A stretch of 64,000 nucleotides of DNA from Roseivirga seohaensis (GTDB taxonomy: Bacteria; Bacteroidota; Bacteroidia; Cytophagales; Cyclobacteriaceae): positions 310,001 to 374,000 of the forward strand of contig NZ_LRPB01000048.1 in NCBI RefSeq assembly GCF_001592945.1, written 5' to 3'. Positions within the stretch are counted from its first letter, which is position 1; every line of letters starts with the position of its first letter. Both the position numbers and the translations under genes were made by a program. The notes beneath the pieces are model-generated. The model was given only the letters and a program-made list of their open reading frames with translations, searched no databases and was not told the origin of the DNA. Shown piece by piece: positions 10,814-20,048 of the stretch.

Positions 10814-10842
10814 CAAAAAAGCCCAGCAATATTGCTGAGCTT
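10814..10842 (-). terminator. Terminator after tRNA-Glu
   Basis: On the minus strand a near-perfect 10-bp palindromic stem (10821-10830 with 10831-10840, one wobble pair) is followed by a run of T, read from A 10815-10820 on the plus strand. Confidence 0.75.
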
Positions 10843-10849
10843 TTGAAAG

Positions 10850-10921
10850 TAGTCCGTAGGGGAATCGAACCCCTGTTGCTGAGATGAAAACCCAGTGTCC
10901 TAACCCCTAGACGAACGGACC
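10850..10921 (-). tRNA. tRNA-Glu (anticodon TTC)
   Basis: A full cloverleaf of 72 nt without encoded CCA. The acceptor stem GGTCCGT pairs with ACGGACT (first pair G-U). The anticodon stem CTGGG/CTCAG encloses a seven-base loop TTTTCAT with anticodon TTC. The T arm is AGGGG/CCCCT with loop TTCGATT. The discriminator base is A. It reads GAA and GAG codons and serves both translation and tetrapyrrole synthesis. Confidence 0.96.
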
Positions 10922-11028
10922 ATTTTTTTCGTGGTGCAAATATAGTAGTCCATTTTAATTCCAAAAATATTTTTTGCAAAAAAATCAAATCATTTTGATG
11001 GAACTATATGCAACTTCACTCGATTGTA

Positions 11029-11059
11029 TTGGATATAGTAGAAGGCTTAGTTACCTTTG
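11029..11059 (+). promoter_or_regulatory. Promoter of gap
   Basis: TTG (11029-11031), a 20-bp spacer and TACCTTTG (11052-11059) together fit the Bacteroidota housekeeping consensus. The start codon lies 38 bp after the -7 box. Confidence 0.6.
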
Positions 11060-11082
11060 CAGCACTTTTTAGAATCACATAA

Positions 11083-12090
<1,008 letters not shown>

Positions 12091-12112
12091 GCCTCTTTAT
12101 AATATTGAAGAG

Positions 12113-12143
12113 AAGGGTTGGGCAAATGTTCAACCCTTTTTTA
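12113..12143 (+). terminator. Terminator after gap
   Basis: Eight-base stem AAGGGTTG/CAACCCTT with a ten-base loop and a following T run. Confidence 0.8.
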
Positions 12144-12544
12144 TTTTTCAAAATCTAAGTTTAAAGGAAACTTTTATTTCCAGAATCTGTTTAAGTACAC
12201 AAATGACAACCCCAAGTCGCTATAAAATGGGATGCTCAGTAGCACAATGACGACAACCTAAGTCTTTAAAATAGGAACTGAAGCCGCTCGTAATTGAGGG
12301 GTTATTTTTTTGCCCTTAAGACCATGGCCTAAACCAAATTAATGATGATGATTATTTAACATAAAGAGGCTTATTTTCCTTTCCTGGCTCCGAGGCTTCG
12401 GAGGAAGGATCTAATTGTCTTGATTTGCGTGATGCTGTTTCTAGTTCCTTCGTTTCACTCAGGATGAAAAACAGTTTGCATTCAATTATCTTTAGTTTAT
12501 ATCTGTCCGATTTTTAGCTCAAAATCTTAAGAGGAGAAGGACAC
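12144..12544. other. Gene-free interval between gap and the M14 peptidase
   Basis: About 400 bp between the gap terminator and the terminator of the minus-strand peptidase gene. No credible open reading frame or RNA gene was seen. The right half holds the two hairpins listed separately. Low coding density in front of two converging units is unremarkable. Confidence 0.5.
12377..12473. repeat. Two adjacent intergenic hairpins
   Basis: The first hairpin (about 12377-12410) has the stem CTCCGA/TCGGAG, with a further outer TCCTT/AAGGA. The second (about 12434-12473) has CTGTTT/AAACAG outside and TCCT/AGGA inside, with the loop TTCGTTTCACTC. The second resembles short palindromic elements I associate with Bacteroidota intergenic regions. 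Whether they are repeated elsewhere in this genome cannot be seen from one window. Confidence 0.4.
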
Positions 12545-12580
12545 AAAAAAGCCCCACCAATTCAGAATGAACGGCAGGGC
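12545..12580 (-). terminator. Terminator after the M14 peptidase gene
   Basis: Minus-strand stem GCCCTGCC/GGTGGGGC with two wobble pairs (12551-12558 with 12573-12580) followed by six T (A 12545-12550 on the plus strand). Confidence 0.7.
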
Positions 12581-12604
12581 TTTACATACAGTTAAACTAC
12601 TAAC

Positions 12605-15163
12605 TTACTTTTTATTCATTTTAATCGACTTCTTTTCCGCTCCCATATAAATAGAGTTGAAAATCAATTTATAGGTTCCTCTTGGTTGACCACGGAATTG
12701 CGGACCAAAACCAAACAATACTAAATCGCCATTACCGTAGTTTACGTTCAGCATGGCTGACGTATTCGCCAAGTATTTATCTTCTCCCATGGCCCAGCCA
12801 CTCATAAGTAAATCTTTAGAGGCATAACGAGCTACTTCCTCAATACCTTCGGCACCATCGTTAATCTTAAACGCACGTCCGTTATCAAACGAAGCAGCTA
12901 CCTGAGATTGCATACCAAATGCAAGCGGATGATCCGTCATAATATCGGTTCTGATTAGCGAACCTGGAATAAAGAATTCTGAAGATTTAAGCTCTCTTAA
13001 CACATTTGTTACTGGTAACTTAAACTCATCAATGGCAAAATTACTAGCATCATCAAAGAATATGATGGCTCCGCCATTTTTAGCATAAGCATCTAGTTTA
13101 GCCAAACCATCTTCGCCAATTCCACCTCTTAAGTTCTCTGGCATTCTATTCGAACCGTTCATGATTCCACGAGGGCTCTGAGAAGGCATAATGATAGCAC
13201 TATACTGAGACAGGTCAGAATTTTTAATTTCGGCATTATGAAGAGTATCTAAATCGAATTCAAATTGTTCGAACATCCAACGGCTCCAACCTTCATCCAT
13301 ATTGGCTTGCCATGACTTATAAATACCAATTTTAACCTTATTCAATTCAGCAGTTTCTACGCTTGGTTTTTTATCGATACCATTAAAATTAAGCCCCATT
13401 TCTGCACTTATCTCTTTCACCTTATCGTCTAAACCTCTTTTGCTTCGCACCAAAACAGAACCTGCTTCCATACCGTCTGCGGCTTCTTTAATTATGCTCA
13501 CAGTATACCCTGCTTTTTGCAAACGGTTAATGGCTTTCGCACTCAAGTTATCTTTGTTAGAGAACACATAACCGTATTTTCCATTTCCTGAAACCGTACC
13601 CGCCACAGGCTTAAGTTTTTCTGTAATATCTGAGGTAGAAGCACTGAAATTTTCTGTAATACGATCTACAGTTACCCCCATTTGCATAGGAAGCGTCCAT
13701 CCGGCTAAATCATAAGGCGGCATTGGCGGCCCACCTGGGTATTGGAATTGATCTGGATATACTTGCTTCTCCATTAAATCGGCCAAATACGGACGGAAAG
13801 ACTGTGCACCGTAGAAAATCACAGAACCAGCTTCATAGCTTTTTCCATTTACACTAAATGCACTTGTTGCCATTTTTGCTTCCAAACCTCCTTGCATTAA
13901 AATATTGGTAAGGTTGATTGCCTCGCTAGGATTCCACTGATCTTTAGGGATTACATAAGCAAAAGCACCTTCTTTATCTTCGATCGCATCGCGTCCCATA
14001 CTGTAGATATTCCAAAGGAATTCATCTTTTTTATCAGCAGCCAAATCAAGTACCGCCATTGACGATTCGAGCATATAATCAACCGCCATTCTGAAAGTCA
14101 TTGTTCCTCCTTTATAAGGGTAAGGGTAGAAAATCTCGGTAGCGTTGGCCGGCTTACCTCCTACTACTGATGGCATTCTGTCTTTTGGATATTCTGTTGG
14201 TGTAGGAGTTGGCTGAGCAGTTTCCGTTAAAATACCAATTTGGTTATGATAATAAGGAGTAGTTCTCATACCACCATTCCAGAACATACTAAATGAAGTA
14301 TGAGCAATTGCACCAGGCATTTTTTTCATGGCAAAACGGTTGGCCATGGCAGTACCAACTAAGTTAACCCCTGTAGTAATTCCCGGGTGAATTTTCTGGT
14401 TTACTGGGCTACGGAAAGGAGGAATAAAAATCATTGCTCCTCTTGGGGCCGTTTGGTGATGGTTATGCACAATTTGAGGATACCACTGATTATAAAGCAC
14501 GGTGGTTACTGCTTTAGTTTCAGGCATATTGTTCATGAACCAATCACGGTTGTTATCGTGACCCACATATTTTTGATACAAAATTGGAGGGCTAGAGCTC
14601 TCATAAGGTGTACCTAAAGTTTTTCTATACCAGTCTACCACAATATCAACACCGTCAGGGTTGATTACTGGCACTACTAGTGTAATTACATTATCTCTAA
14701 TTTTCTGCATTTCTTCCGACTCCTCAGAAGCAATTCTCCACATTAGTTCAGAAGTCATTTGAGCGTGTGCTCTTTCTGTAGCGTGCATTCCACCGTCAAA
14801 CCAAACAATGGCTTTACCTTCTTTTGATAGCTTTTTTGCCTCGGCTTCAGAAATTTCGGCTCTTGAAAGCTTCTCGCTGATTTCTCTCCATTGCTCCAAC
14901 TTTTTCATGTTCTCTTCACTAGAAATAAACACGAGTTTCATCGGACGTCCCATTACGGATTTTCCTATTTCGATCATTTGAACGCGATCGGTAGAGGCGG
15001 CTAGTTTATCGTAGTATTCCAGCATTTGGTCATAGTCGGCCAATTTATAATCGGCACCTACTTCATGACCGAAAGTTTCCCTTGGGTGAGGGATTTTCTG
15101 TGCGCTCAAAGAAAAGCACGCCAGAAATAGCAAAGCGAATAGTATTTTAATTGATCTCTTCAT
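12605..15163 (-). CDS. Secreted M14-family zinc carboxypeptidase
   Basis: An 852-residue exported peptidase with a signal peptide (1-21, ending SAQ). The M14 zinc site is visible: HATE at 127-130 (H127, E130) and H233 in QIVHNHHQ. The substrate-binding NNRD is at 204-207 and the general-base glutamate is E314 in ILTETA. The catalytic domain covers about 40-400. The remaining 450 residues include a region that may be a class I glutamine amidotransferase-like fold (IMPSQSPRG, then FFDDASNFA). Large M14 proteins of this layout are common in Bacteroidota and probably trim peptides in the periplasm or outside the cell. Transcribed alone. Confidence 0.9.
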   Translation of the reverse strand: MKRSIKILFALLFLACFSLSAQKIPHPRETFGHEVGADYKLADYDQMLEYYDKLAASTDRVQMIEIGKSVMGRPMKLVFISSEENMKKLEQWREISEKLSRAEISEAEAKKLSKEGKAIVWFDGGMHATERAHAQMTSELMWRIASEESEEMQKIRDNVITLVVPVINPDGVDIVVDWYRKTLGTPYESSSPPILYQKYVGHDNNRDWFMNNMPETKAVTTVLYNQWYPQIVHNHHQTAPRGAMIFIPPFRSPVNQKIHPGITTGVNLVGTAMANRFAMKKMPGAIAHTSFSMFWNGGMRTTPYYHNQIGILTETAQPTPTPTEYPKDRMPSVVGGKPANATEIFYPYPYKGGTMTFRMAVDYMLESSMAVLDLAADKKDEFLWNIYSMGRDAIEDKEGAFAYVIPKDQWNPSEAINLTNILMQGGLEAKMATSAFSVNGKSYEAGSVIFYGAQSFRPYLADLMEKQVYPDQFQYPGGPPMPPYDLAGWTLPMQMGVTVDRITENFSASTSDITEKLKPVAGTVSGNGKYGYVFSNKDNLSAKAINRLQKAGYTVSIIKEAADGMEAGSVLVRSKRGLDDKVKEISAEMGLNFNGIDKKPSVETAELNKVKIGIYKSWQANMDEGWSRWMFEQFEFDLDTLHNAEIKNSDLSQYSAIIMPSQSPRGIMNGSNRMPENLRGGIGEDGLAKLDAYAKNGGAIIFFDDASNFAIDEFKLPVTNVLRELKSSEFFIPGSLIRTDIMTDHPLAFGMQSQVAASFDNGRAFKINDGAEGIEEVARYASKDLLMSGWAMGEDKYLANTSAMLNVNYGNGDLVLFGFGPQFRGQPRGTYKLIFNSIYMGAEKKSIKMNKK

Positions 15164-15505
15164 CTTTTGACATTAAGGTTTGGCTGAATATACCACTAAT
15201 GCACAAGCCTTATGCCTCCAAATCTGTTAAGCTAAGAATATTTGAAATGAATGGGGAATTATTGGTTTAAGGTAAATTGGTTATTGAGAAGACTGATTAC
15301 TAACAATCGGAAATCACTTAAGCTACTCAATTAGGCCACACTATTTCATAACCATATATATGCATACATTACGAACGAGACGTTTCCTTCACTTTTAAGA
15401 TTGAAAAATTTTCAAAGACTTTCACCCACAATTAATGGTGATAGATTAAATTGTGCACTAGGTGTTCACATTTTACCAATAAAGGATATTAAGGAGTAGC
15501 AATTT
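15164..15505. other. Divergent regulatory interval, M14 peptidase / ECF sigma
   Basis: About 340 bp between divergent genes. No open reading frame of note. Its right end carries the first copy of the TGTTCACA-N12 motif and an AAGGAG ribosome-binding site for the sigma gene. The left part must contain the peptidase promoter, but no clear TAnnTTTG box was found there. Confidence 0.5.
15463..15492 (+). promoter_or_regulatory. Candidate ECF promoter, copy 1 (sigma gene)
   Basis: TGTTCACA (15463-15470), 12 nt, then AGGATATTAA (15483-15492). The same two blocks with the same spacing occur before the T9SS-protein gene and the OmpA-like gene. Here the second block abuts the AAGGAG at 15491-15496 and lies 13 bp before the ATG, so a transcript started from it would have a very short leader. 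Confidence 0.55.
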
Positions 15506-16093
15506 ATGGCGAAAACACGCGGAGGTTCTTCAGCGAACCTGTCAGATGGGAATGAGGTGATTGAACGAATTCGCAGAGGAGACCAGTCGGTTATATCTGC
15601 TATTTACAGACAGCTTCGCCCTGAGTTTTTGAGCTGGGCTGCTATTCGCTTTAAGGTAGATCAGGAACAGGTAATCGATGTTTTTCAGGAATCGGTGATT
15701 GTTTTCTACAGAAATGTGGCAAAAGGGAAGCTGACTGAATTAAATATCTCGGTAAAAACCTACCTGTTTGCTATTGGTAAGAATTTGCTACTAAAAACAA
15801 TAAGAGACGAAAAAATACATCTCGACATAGATGAATTGCCGGCAGAGGCTTTTGAAGATTGGGAATTGGAAAAAGTGTACGAACAGAGCCATAGTAGGCA
15901 GCTTTTGTCAAATGCGTTAGATTCACTGGGAGCACCTTGCAAACAGATAATTCTGATGTTTTACTATCGCGAATTTTCTATGGAGGCTATTCAGGAACAG
16001 CTGGGGTATAAAAGCGAAGCTGTGGCCAGAACACAAAAAAAGCGCTGCATGCAATACTTAAGAGAGGTGCTCAATACAAAGGATAAAAAATAG
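15506..16093 (+). CDS. ECF-type RNA polymerase sigma factor
   Basis: A 195-residue sigma-70 family protein. Region 2 (about 25-95) contains the core-binding helix and the -10-reading segment (VIDVFQESVIVFYRNV). Region 4 (about 125-185) holds the helix-turn-helix (EFSMEAIQEQLGYKSEAVARTQKKR). There is no region 1.1 or 3, so it is an extracytoplasmic-function type. The start follows an AAGGAG by nine bases. The stop codon shares one base with the GTG start of the next gene (TAGTG), indicating tight coupling. A shared motif upstream suggests it controls itself and two neighbouring units (inference). Confidence 0.93.
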   Translation: MAKTRGGSSANLSDGNEVIERIRRGDQSVISAIYRQLRPEFLSWAAIRFKVDQEQVIDVFQESVIVFYRNVAKGKLTELNISVKTYLFAIGKNLLLKTIRDEKIHLDIDELPAEAFEDWELEKVYEQSHSRQLLSNALDSLGAPCKQIILMFYYREFSMEAIQEQLGYKSEAVARTQKKRCMQYLREVLNTKDKK

Positions 16094-16854
16094 TGAACGA
16101 GAGAGACTATCAACTTATAGAAGATTACCTGAACGGAAGCTTGAAAGCTTCGGAAAAGGCAGAGGTTGAAGCACGTTTGATGCAAGACAATGCCTTTGCT
16201 AAAATTTTAGCTCAGCAGCAAGATTTACTTGCCGTGGTAGATAAAAAAGTGGAGGATGATTTAAGACTGCTACTGGCCGAAGAAGAAGCTAAGCTTAGCA
16301 ATAACGTAACGAATAAAGTAAGTTCGCCAACAATACCTATTAGCAGGTGGCTCAGTGTGGCAGCAGCTGTAGTTGTGCTAATTACGGTTGGCTGGCTACT
16401 TTTTAGAAACGAATCGAGCCCCAATGGGTCAACTTTGTTTGCTGAAAATTTTACAGCCTACACCAATATTATTGCCCCAAACCGTAGGGGGGAAAATGAT
16501 GAAAGCCGTCTAAGCCTAGCATTTCTAGCATATGATAATAAGCAATACCAAAAAGCAATTGCTGATTTTGAAACACTGAAAAGCGATACCCTTAAGAGCG
16601 AGCTCACTTTTTACATTGGGGTGAGTTATTTGGCAATAAATGAAATTGAAAAAGGTATAATTACCTTAAAAGATGATGCAATAGACAGCAAGTTTGCCAT
16701 GGAAAAGCAGTGGTATTTGGCACTTGCATACCTAAAGAAAAACGATATTGATGCTGCTAAGATAGCGTTGAATAAGGCCTTACATCTTTCTACAGACCCC
16801 GTACTTGGCAGAAATGTATCCGAACTACTCGATAAAGTAAACTCGATTGAGTGA
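16093..16854 (+). CDS. Anti-sigma-like single-pass membrane protein with TPR-like C-terminus
   Basis: A 253-residue protein starting at GTG, which overlaps the sigma stop by one base. The N-terminal 80 residues begin with YQLIEDYLNGSLKASEKAEVE, the DYLnGxLxxxexxxvE pattern typical of cytoplasmic anti-sigma and zinc-finger-like domains, but without His/Cys zinc ligands. One membrane helix lies at 86-104. The periplasmic part (about 140-250) has two or three degenerate tetratricopeptide repeats (KAIADFETLKS, then IDAAKIALNKAL). Topology and position argue that it holds the sigma factor at the membrane and senses a periplasmic partner through the TPR part. That role is inferred, not shown. Confidence 0.75.
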   Translation: MNERDYQLIEDYLNGSLKASEKAEVEARLMQDNAFAKILAQQQDLLAVVDKKVEDDLRLLLAEEEAKLSNNVTNKVSSPTIPISRWLSVAAAVVVLITVGWLLFRNESSPNGSTLFAENFTAYTNIIAPNRRGENDESRLSLAFLAYDNKQYQKAIADFETLKSDTLKSELTFYIGVSYLAINEIEKGIITLKDDAIDSKFAMEKQWYLALAYLKKNDIDAAKIALNKALHLSTDPVLGRNVSELLDKVNSIE

Positions 16855-16865
16855 GTTTTGTATCC

Positions 16866-19800
16866 TTAACCTTTATTCCAAACCTTTTTTCTCCACAAAG
16901 CGGTTCCACTTACTAAGGTAAGTGCTACCAATACAATTAGCCATAAGTTAAAACGATTAGGCTGGGTAATGGCTTTTTCGTTACCCGAAAGCACAAATCC
17001 AGCCCAATAGAATGGGTGTGTCATGCGGTCGTTGTTCGCTTGTTTTAAGTATTCAGTTTTTGCCAAATGAAGTGCTTCTGTTTTAGATTTTTCAGTCTTA
17101 ACACCCTCATAAAAGTTATTCATCAGTGTTTTGGTTTCCTTGTCGGGAACCATCCAAAGGCTCATTAAAGTTGCTGGACAACCAGCTGCAGTAAAAGCTT
17201 GGGAAAGACTGAGCACTCCTTCGCCTGGGAGTAAACGGCCGTAACCTGTATTGCAAGCACTGAGCACAACCAGTTCTGTATTGAAATTCTGATGATAGAG
17301 CTCCGAAACACTCAATTGCTCATCGTCATTTTCAACGTCTGGCGTAAACAAAAAACTCGAATACATCGGCTGATCATTATTGATGGTACTGTGCATGGCC
17401 AAATGCATCACTTTATAGTTTTCGCCAGCTTTTAAAAGTGCAGACTTTGTAGCGTTTTCGCCTGTAAACATATCCCCATTCATCAACACAGATAGTTCCT
17501 CAACTTCTTCTTGTGCCCCGGGAAGTATCGAGACCCACTCCTTACTTGTGGTATAATTGACCGCTTTTGTTTGGTGATATTCAGGAGCAAAACCTACCCA
17601 GAATTGGTGTGCCTTACGCTCCGTTTCGTTGAGTTGTTTGTTCCATAAAGTAGCTGAATAAGCATAATGAACACGGAATTTGTGCAGTAAATACGATAGG
17701 CCAGAAAAGCTATTCTCTGCTTTTTGTTGGGTTACCAAGGTCTCAAACGGAATGGTACTGATTTCCTTATCGGGGATAATTAGCAGGTTTTTATAGTTTT
17801 GTACATACTTAAAAACAGGAGCAACTAGCGATTGGTGAAGTGCATAGGCAGCGTTACTATACTCCATTGGTGAAGCTCCAGGATTTAACAATAACTCACG
17901 ATACTGTGCTATCTGCTCTCTTACAGCGGCCGCATTTTCAAATTGCTGGGCAACAATATCTTGCTGAGTAATTGTGTAAATAAAGAAGCGGTCATCGTGA
18001 AGAGAATAAACCAACGTAGCAGTCTTTTCGTCAAGCTGTTGCTGTATTTCGGTTAGGCCAACAGGGGTCACATTACGTTTTAACCCATAATATTTAGGGA
18101 AATTTTCTTGAAGTTGCGCCTCAAAAATCTGGTTATCCTTGTGCAATTGAAAAAGCTCATTATAAGCATTTCTCAGTGCAGTACTATCGGTTTGCTCCTT
18201 CTGACTTTCTTTAAAAATACTTCTCTCAACTTCTGCAATGCGTTTTTTAAAGTCTCTGTCTCGTTCATAAATATCTTCTGGTAACTCGGCCAGTGTACGC
18301 ACTTCTTGGTCATTAAAATAAAGTAGTGTTTTGTTAATTTTGGCTTGTTCAGACACTCTAAATGCACTTACACTAAACTTCTTTTGCCCGGTAATTTCGA
18401 AGAGATCAAGCAATATAGACTGCTGTATGGACATGGCTCTGTCGAAACCTCTTTTGTAAAATAACGATGCGTATTCTGTTTCCCCTACCTCCTCGAAATG
18501 AGCCACTGCTTGTTCAATATTTTGTAATGCCACTTGCAGAATTTGCTCCTCCTCTTTCGGCTTTTGCTTTGCCAATTGCTTCAGGTAGAATGCGTGGTTG
18601 CTCAATAATGTAGCCGAGTTGCTTTGTAACGACTGTTCGTTTCGGTTAAATATCCGAATGGTTGTATCGGGAGCTAGACTTTTGTTTCCATGAGCATCGT
18701 ACCTCAGCGAGAAGAGGCTATACAGCAATGCATTTTCATAATCGCCTTGTGCATCGTAAGTCTTCGACAACGAATATGTTACATAACCAAACATATAGTC
18801 GTTTGGGTTGGCTGTACGTGGCAAAATTTTGAGAAGTTCAGCTACTGCCTTTTTGTATTGTCCTTTATACCTAAAAAGGTTTGCTTGTGCTGTAAGGTAG
18901 CGGGTTTGCCATGTTGGGTGATTTATCATGGTTGGTACATCATAAGCTGCTTGGTAGTAATGTTGAGCGGAATCATAATGCTCCATTGCTTCGTGTGTTT
19001 GCGCTATTAATGAGTAAGTTGTGGCCAAATCGTACTGGTATTCAAAACCAGTCTCCTTTTGCGCATCAGCAAGTGGTTTTAATAGCTTTATACCTATATG
19101 GTAGAAACGCAAAGCCTCATTGTAGTTTTCAAACGAAGAATGTTTACTGGCGATTTCTATATACGATCTAAAAGGGTTTAATCCTTGTTTAATTTTTAAG
19201 TCGAGCGCCTTTTGTAGATAACTTAAGCTCTCATCGGTGTCTAAATAAGCGCCAAGATTTTCGTATCCAACAATAAGATAATCTGGATTTTGTTCAGCTA
19301 CTTGCTCCCAATTTTCTACTGCCTTTTTAAAGTGAAAAATGGCTTTTCTGTGAAACTCCATGCTACGATAATTTGCCGCAAGGTTGTTATGTACTAGCCC
19401 AATATCGGCAAATGCACTAGGTGTGTTTTCATAATAAAGCTCCAAGGATTTTTCCAGGTAGTAGAAAAGGCTATCAGGATTTCCCGCACCGCCATGTAGC
19501 TCACCTAGATTGTAAAGGGCATCTATGGTATGTTTGTTTTTCTCGCCAAAGTGCTTGTTATATAGTTTCAAGGCTTTATGGCTATGGTTAATTGCTGACT
19601 CAAACTCACCTTTATATCCCAATACCATGCTGTATTGGTTCTGGAGTGTTGCAATGAGGGTATCTGACAGGCTCAGCTTCAGAGTTTCGATCAACAGATT
19701 TTCGGCCTTGCTATAATCTTCCGTTTCAAGTAATTCAGAAACTCTGAGGCTATTGGTCATAGCTGCTTCCAAATTGTTGTTTTGTCCCTTAATACTTAAG

Positions 19801-19868
19801 ATAGATGCCCTAAATACTAATATGAGCAAGCAAAGCTTTAGTAATCTTGAGAAATAGGAAATATTCAT
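16866..19868 (-). CDS. TPR-CHAT caspase-like protease, membrane anchored
   Basis: A 1000-residue protein. It has an N-terminal signal peptide (about 1-28), many tetratricopeptide repeats (40-460), a helical linker (500-600) and a CHAT domain (about 605-965). The catalytic dyad is H826 (in HLAMHSTIN) and C872 (in LSACNTG, followed by GEGVLSLSQAF). A single helix at about 972-990 ends in a short basic tail. The predicted layout puts TPRs and protease in the periplasm, anchored by the C-terminus. CHAT domains are caspase-like cysteine peptidases, often triggered by ligand binding to fused repeats. It converges on the sigma/anti-sigma pair, with 11 bp between stops. Confidence 0.9.
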   Translation of the reverse strand: MNISYFSRLLKLCLLILVFRASILSIKGQNNNLEAAMTNSLRVSELLETEDYSKAENLLIETLKLSLSDTLIATLQNQYSMVLGYKGEFESAINHSHKALKLYNKHFGEKNKHTIDALYNLGELHGGAGNPDSLFYYLEKSLELYYENTPSAFADIGLVHNNLAANYRSMEFHRKAIFHFKKAVENWEQVAEQNPDYLIVGYENLGAYLDTDESLSYLQKALDLKIKQGLNPFRSYIEIASKHSSFENYNEALRFYHIGIKLLKPLADAQKETGFEYQYDLATTYSLIAQTHEAMEHYDSAQHYYQAAYDVPTMINHPTWQTRYLTAQANLFRYKGQYKKAVAELLKILPRTANPNDYMFGYVTYSLSKTYDAQGDYENALLYSLFSLRYDAHGNKSLAPDTTIRIFNRNEQSLQSNSATLLSNHAFYLKQLAKQKPKEEEQILQVALQNIEQAVAHFEEVGETEYASLFYKRGFDRAMSIQQSILLDLFEITGQKKFSVSAFRVSEQAKINKTLLYFNDQEVRTLAELPEDIYERDRDFKKRIAEVERSIFKESQKEQTDSTALRNAYNELFQLHKDNQIFEAQLQENFPKYYGLKRNVTPVGLTEIQQQLDEKTATLVYSLHDDRFFIYTITQQDIVAQQFENAAAVREQIAQYRELLLNPGASPMEYSNAAYALHQSLVAPVFKYVQNYKNLLIIPDKEISTIPFETLVTQQKAENSFSGLSYLLHKFRVHYAYSATLWNKQLNETERKAHQFWVGFAPEYHQTKAVNYTTSKEWVSILPGAQEEVEELSVLMNGDMFTGENATKSALLKAGENYKVMHLAMHSTINNDQPMYSSFLFTPDVENDDEQLSVSELYHQNFNTELVVLSACNTGYGRLLPGEGVLSLSQAFTAAGCPATLMSLWMVPDKETKTLMNNFYEGVKTEKSKTEALHLAKTEYLKQANNDRMTHPFYWAGFVLSGNEKAITQPNRFNLWLIVLVALTLVSGTALWRKKVWNKG

Positions 19869-19952
19869 TGAAGTAATTTAAAAGCCTTTTTCATGACCAA
19901 TATAAAAGGCAAAACGCAGAGCATGAGGCATTTTTTAAAAAAGTTTCACCAC

Positions 19953-19982
19953 TGTTCACACCTACTATTCTCATGGTATTAA
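19953..19982 (+). promoter_or_regulatory. Candidate ECF promoter, copy 2 (T9SS-protein gene)
   Basis: TGTTCACA (19953-19960), 12 nt, then ATGGTATTAA (19973-19982). The second block ends 66 bp before the ATG at 20049, a comfortable leader length. It lies in the 180-bp divergent interval with the CHAT gene. No copy faces the CHAT gene itself. Confidence 0.6.
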
Positions 19983-20048
19983 CCCATGATTCATTGGGTT
20001 CAGACAGCACTCAGTTGATCAAAATTTTTGAAAATTAAATCAACATCT

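Noticed and set aside
12605-15163. Reading the M14 protein as part of the ECF sigma module
   Set aside because: It diverges from the sigma gene and no copy of the shared motif faces it.
18690-19171. Antisense reading frames of 86-106 codons opposite the CHAT gene
   Set aside because: Composition is not protein-like for this genome and the opposite strand encodes clear TPR repeats.
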